Position numbers and translations under genes: made by a program. DNA of 58,003 nt from Actinomortierella ambigua (Eukaryota > Mortierellomycota > Mortierellomycetes > Mortierellales > Mortierellaceae). Position 1 is the first letter of the stretch. Every line of letters starts with the position of its first letter. The DNA is taken from positions 1 to 58,003 of the forward strand of contig JAAAJB010000171.1 of NCBI GenBank assembly GCA_016098155.1. The letters are read 5' to 3'. The notes under the pieces were generated by a model, which had not been told where the DNA came from, made no database searches, and saw only the letters and a list, made by a program, of their open reading frames with translations. Shown piece after piece: positions 56,614-58,003 of this stretch.

Positions 56614-57290
56614 TCAACGCACTGGTTGCATCCCGTGCGCCTCGCGTCCATCCCGAAACCAATCTCCTGACAATGGTCGTTCGGTAAAAGGTGGCAAGGA
56701 ATGGCATGGAGTGATCGATGCTGGACGCTGTTGTTGTTGTTGTTGTTGTTGTTGTTATTGTTACTGTTGATAGTAGCCGGCTACACCCCCTGATCTTCCG
56801 GATTATAAACACAGAGACTGATAGCGACAATATTGCAACGACCGAGATCCAGCGATGTTAGGGCCAGTGTCCGATGTTGGAGTCATCCAGATGATGGGTC
56901 GGCCTTGCGCATTGTGTGTCAGGAAGGGGGGGGGGAGTTGCCAGATAAGGTGGCCGTGAGGAGCTCGTCAACGTTGATCAAGATGGTGCTTGCCGTTTTC
57001 TACCTAATTCGTGATGATGCTGAGGGGGGGGGGCGAGCTACACTGACCGAGCGCATACCATCGGTCGTTTATACGGAGGAGAGGGCACCCAAGGGAACTG
57101 CCAACGGCAGGATCCATTCACCAAGCCGCTCTTTTCCGCTTGTCTTGTCGGGGCTCGGGGCAAGGTTAGAAAGCCCACCTACTTCAGAATAAGAGATGTA
57201 CGAGAACGTGGTGGGCAGGGTTAGCGTAGCACTGGATCCATCGGCGGGCAACAGTGTAGTAGATGGCATTGACAAGCTCCTGTACTACAA
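56614..57290 (-). pseudogene. Decayed third copy (C) of the tandem membrane family
   Basis: Remnant of the last exon of the same family. The minus strand still reads a family tail (SITPCHSLPPFTERPLSGDW ... GMQPVR, stop at 56614-56616), but the docking Tyr is Phe (LPPF). Upstream, a GTT-repeat expansion (56730-56756) sits before the tail. The juxtamembrane and ectodomain parts (for example the block matching NVDxLLxATxxG at about 56940-56985) are scattered over different frames with several indels. Homology ends near the exon 3 acceptor (about 57285); no counterpart of exons 1 and 2 is seen. This is a 5'-truncated, frameshifted pseudogene, in the same orientation as A and B. Confidence 0.7.
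56730..56756. repeat. GTT/TTG trinucleotide repeat in copy C
   Basis: Nine GTT units. The same site in copy B codes for the Gln/His run before the tail, so the repeat has expanded in the pseudogene. Confidence 0.75.
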
Positions 57291-57352
57291 AACCACCGCT
57301 TCAAAAGTCCCGGGTTTGAATATTTTTTACAATAAAGATTTCAATTGACTAG

Positions 57353-57611
57353 GTCTTGTCACTGGTCGCCGAGAAGCCCGTACCGTTGACCCCTGGATCG
57401 TTGATCACACGCCATATCCAGCTCGCGGGCTTGCTGATCGGCGGTCGCCAGATTACGGACGAGACGCTGCACTTTGCCTCCAAGCGCAATGTCTACCCTT
57501 GGGGTCGAGAAGATGTCCATGAGCGACGCCAATGCTGCCGTCAAGCATATGATGGAGGGCAAGCCACATTACCGTATTGTCATGTACACCGACGCTGCCA
57601 AGGAGTTGTAA
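57353..57611 (+). pseudogene. 3' fragment of a zinc alcohol dehydrogenase, frameshifted
   Basis: C-terminal fragment of a medium-chain, zinc-dependent NADP alcohol dehydrogenase of the cinnamyl/ADH6 type. Frame 1 reads SLVAEKPVPLTPGSLITRHI then QLAGLLIGGRQITDETLHFA and SKRNVYPW. A GGGG run at 57501-57504 then shifts the frame; the next frame continues VEKMSMSDANAAVKHMMEGK then PHYRIVMYTDAAKEL and a stop at 57609-57611. One G too many explains the break (PW-VEK is the expected join). The catalytic zinc and Rossmann parts are absent upstream, where pseudogene copy C abuts. It is therefore a truncated, frameshifted remnant, unless the extra G is a sequencing error and the 5' exons lie elsewhere. 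Confidence 0.7.
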
Positions 57612-58003
57612 AAACAGAAGGGGAGACAACAACCAACAAATCAAATAATGTATATTAGGAGGTCGAAGCACTTGTTCTTCCCAAAAAGTGCGACAAAAGA
57701 GCTTAGAGCAACTCGTGTAGCCAGATTACAGCTACGTGCACTAGATAGCTATTTACATCATATGGTGAATAGGGGTGTTGGATTTGCATGACTTGCATGC
57801 ATGATATAGCCACAAAGAAAAAATCGCGTACATGATATGCTTGCGTGACTCATTCATCTTTCGCAAAGAAAAGGAAGAGTGAAAAGTGTCATACCGACCT
57901 CCCATCTCTCAACTGTCATCTCCATCGCTACTCACGACCGCCCGTCGCCATCACGAGTCATTGCATTTCACCTCCATTCACCTGCATTCAATTCAGCACT
58001 AAA
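57612..58003. other. Window end, no recognisable gene
   Basis: A/T-balanced sequence with short repeats of GCATGA-like words near 57786-57805. No coding or RNA signal seen. Confidence 0.4.

Noticed and set aside
57296..57312. GGGTTTGAATA near the end of copy C, resembling a tRNA T-arm.
   Set aside because: The C is missing from the GTTCGA core and the upstream sequence aligns with the membrane-protein family, not with a tRNA.

Overview
This is a nuclear fungal window, almost certainly from Mortierellomycota (Mortierella in the broad sense). Genes are dense, with short GT-AG introns, Ser/Pro/Gln-rich disordered stretches and CT-rich leaders. The clearest taxonomic marker is a cytochrome-b5-fused front-end desaturase of the Mortierella delta-6 type at 31919-34821. 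I rebuilt every exon chain by hand from splice consensus, reading frame and family knowledge. Each multi-exon model reported sums to a multiple of three.

Layout. 1-14.9 kb: GH81 endo-beta-1,3-glucanase (-), DNAJC8-like splicing co-chaperone (-), small secreted protein (-), secreted Gly/Trp-rich protein (+), amino-acid permease (-), a 2.7 kb stretch without a recognisable gene, and a Ser/Pro-rich disordered protein (-). 15-18.6 kb: Whi2-like BTB protein (-) and an unrecognised Cys/His-containing protein (-). 20-26 kb: mitoribosomal mL60 (+, with a GC-AG intron), SERF/4F5 protein (-), Prx5-type peroxiredoxin (-, catalytic Cys in an 11-nt exon) and TFB1M-like mitochondrial rRNA dimethyltransferase (-). 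26-32 kb: SLC35A-type nucleotide-sugar transporter with a long Gln/His-rich N-terminal exon (+) and exosome subunit Rrp4 (+). 32-44 kb: delta-6 desaturase (+), ferrochelatase (-), SH3-PX-BAR sorting nexin of SNX9 type (-) and mitoribosomal mL53 (-). 44-51.4 kb: a 2,217-residue Mdm1/SNX25-type PXA-RGS-PX-nexin_C protein (+). 51.5-58 kb: a tandem family of single-pass membrane proteins (two apparently intact copies and one decayed copy, all -), followed by a frameshifted 3' fragment of a zinc alcohol dehydrogenase.

Themes. Five genes serve mitochondria (mL60, mL53, TFB1M-like, ferrochelatase, and a Prx5 with a presequence-like N-terminus). Others serve the surface or secretion (GH81, two small secreted proteins, the permease, the tandem membrane family) or membrane traffic and lipids (SNX9-like, Mdm1-like, desaturase, nucleotide-sugar transporter). 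I see no operon, CRISPR array, prophage, transposase, rRNA or convincing tRNA. The most unusual items are the tandem membrane family with its decaying third copy and frame-disrupted leader, the micro-exons of 7 to 23 nt, the GC-AG intron, the secreted acidic/Gly-Trp precursor with a dibasic site, and the nucleotide-sugar transporter joined in frame to a 377-codon disordered exon.
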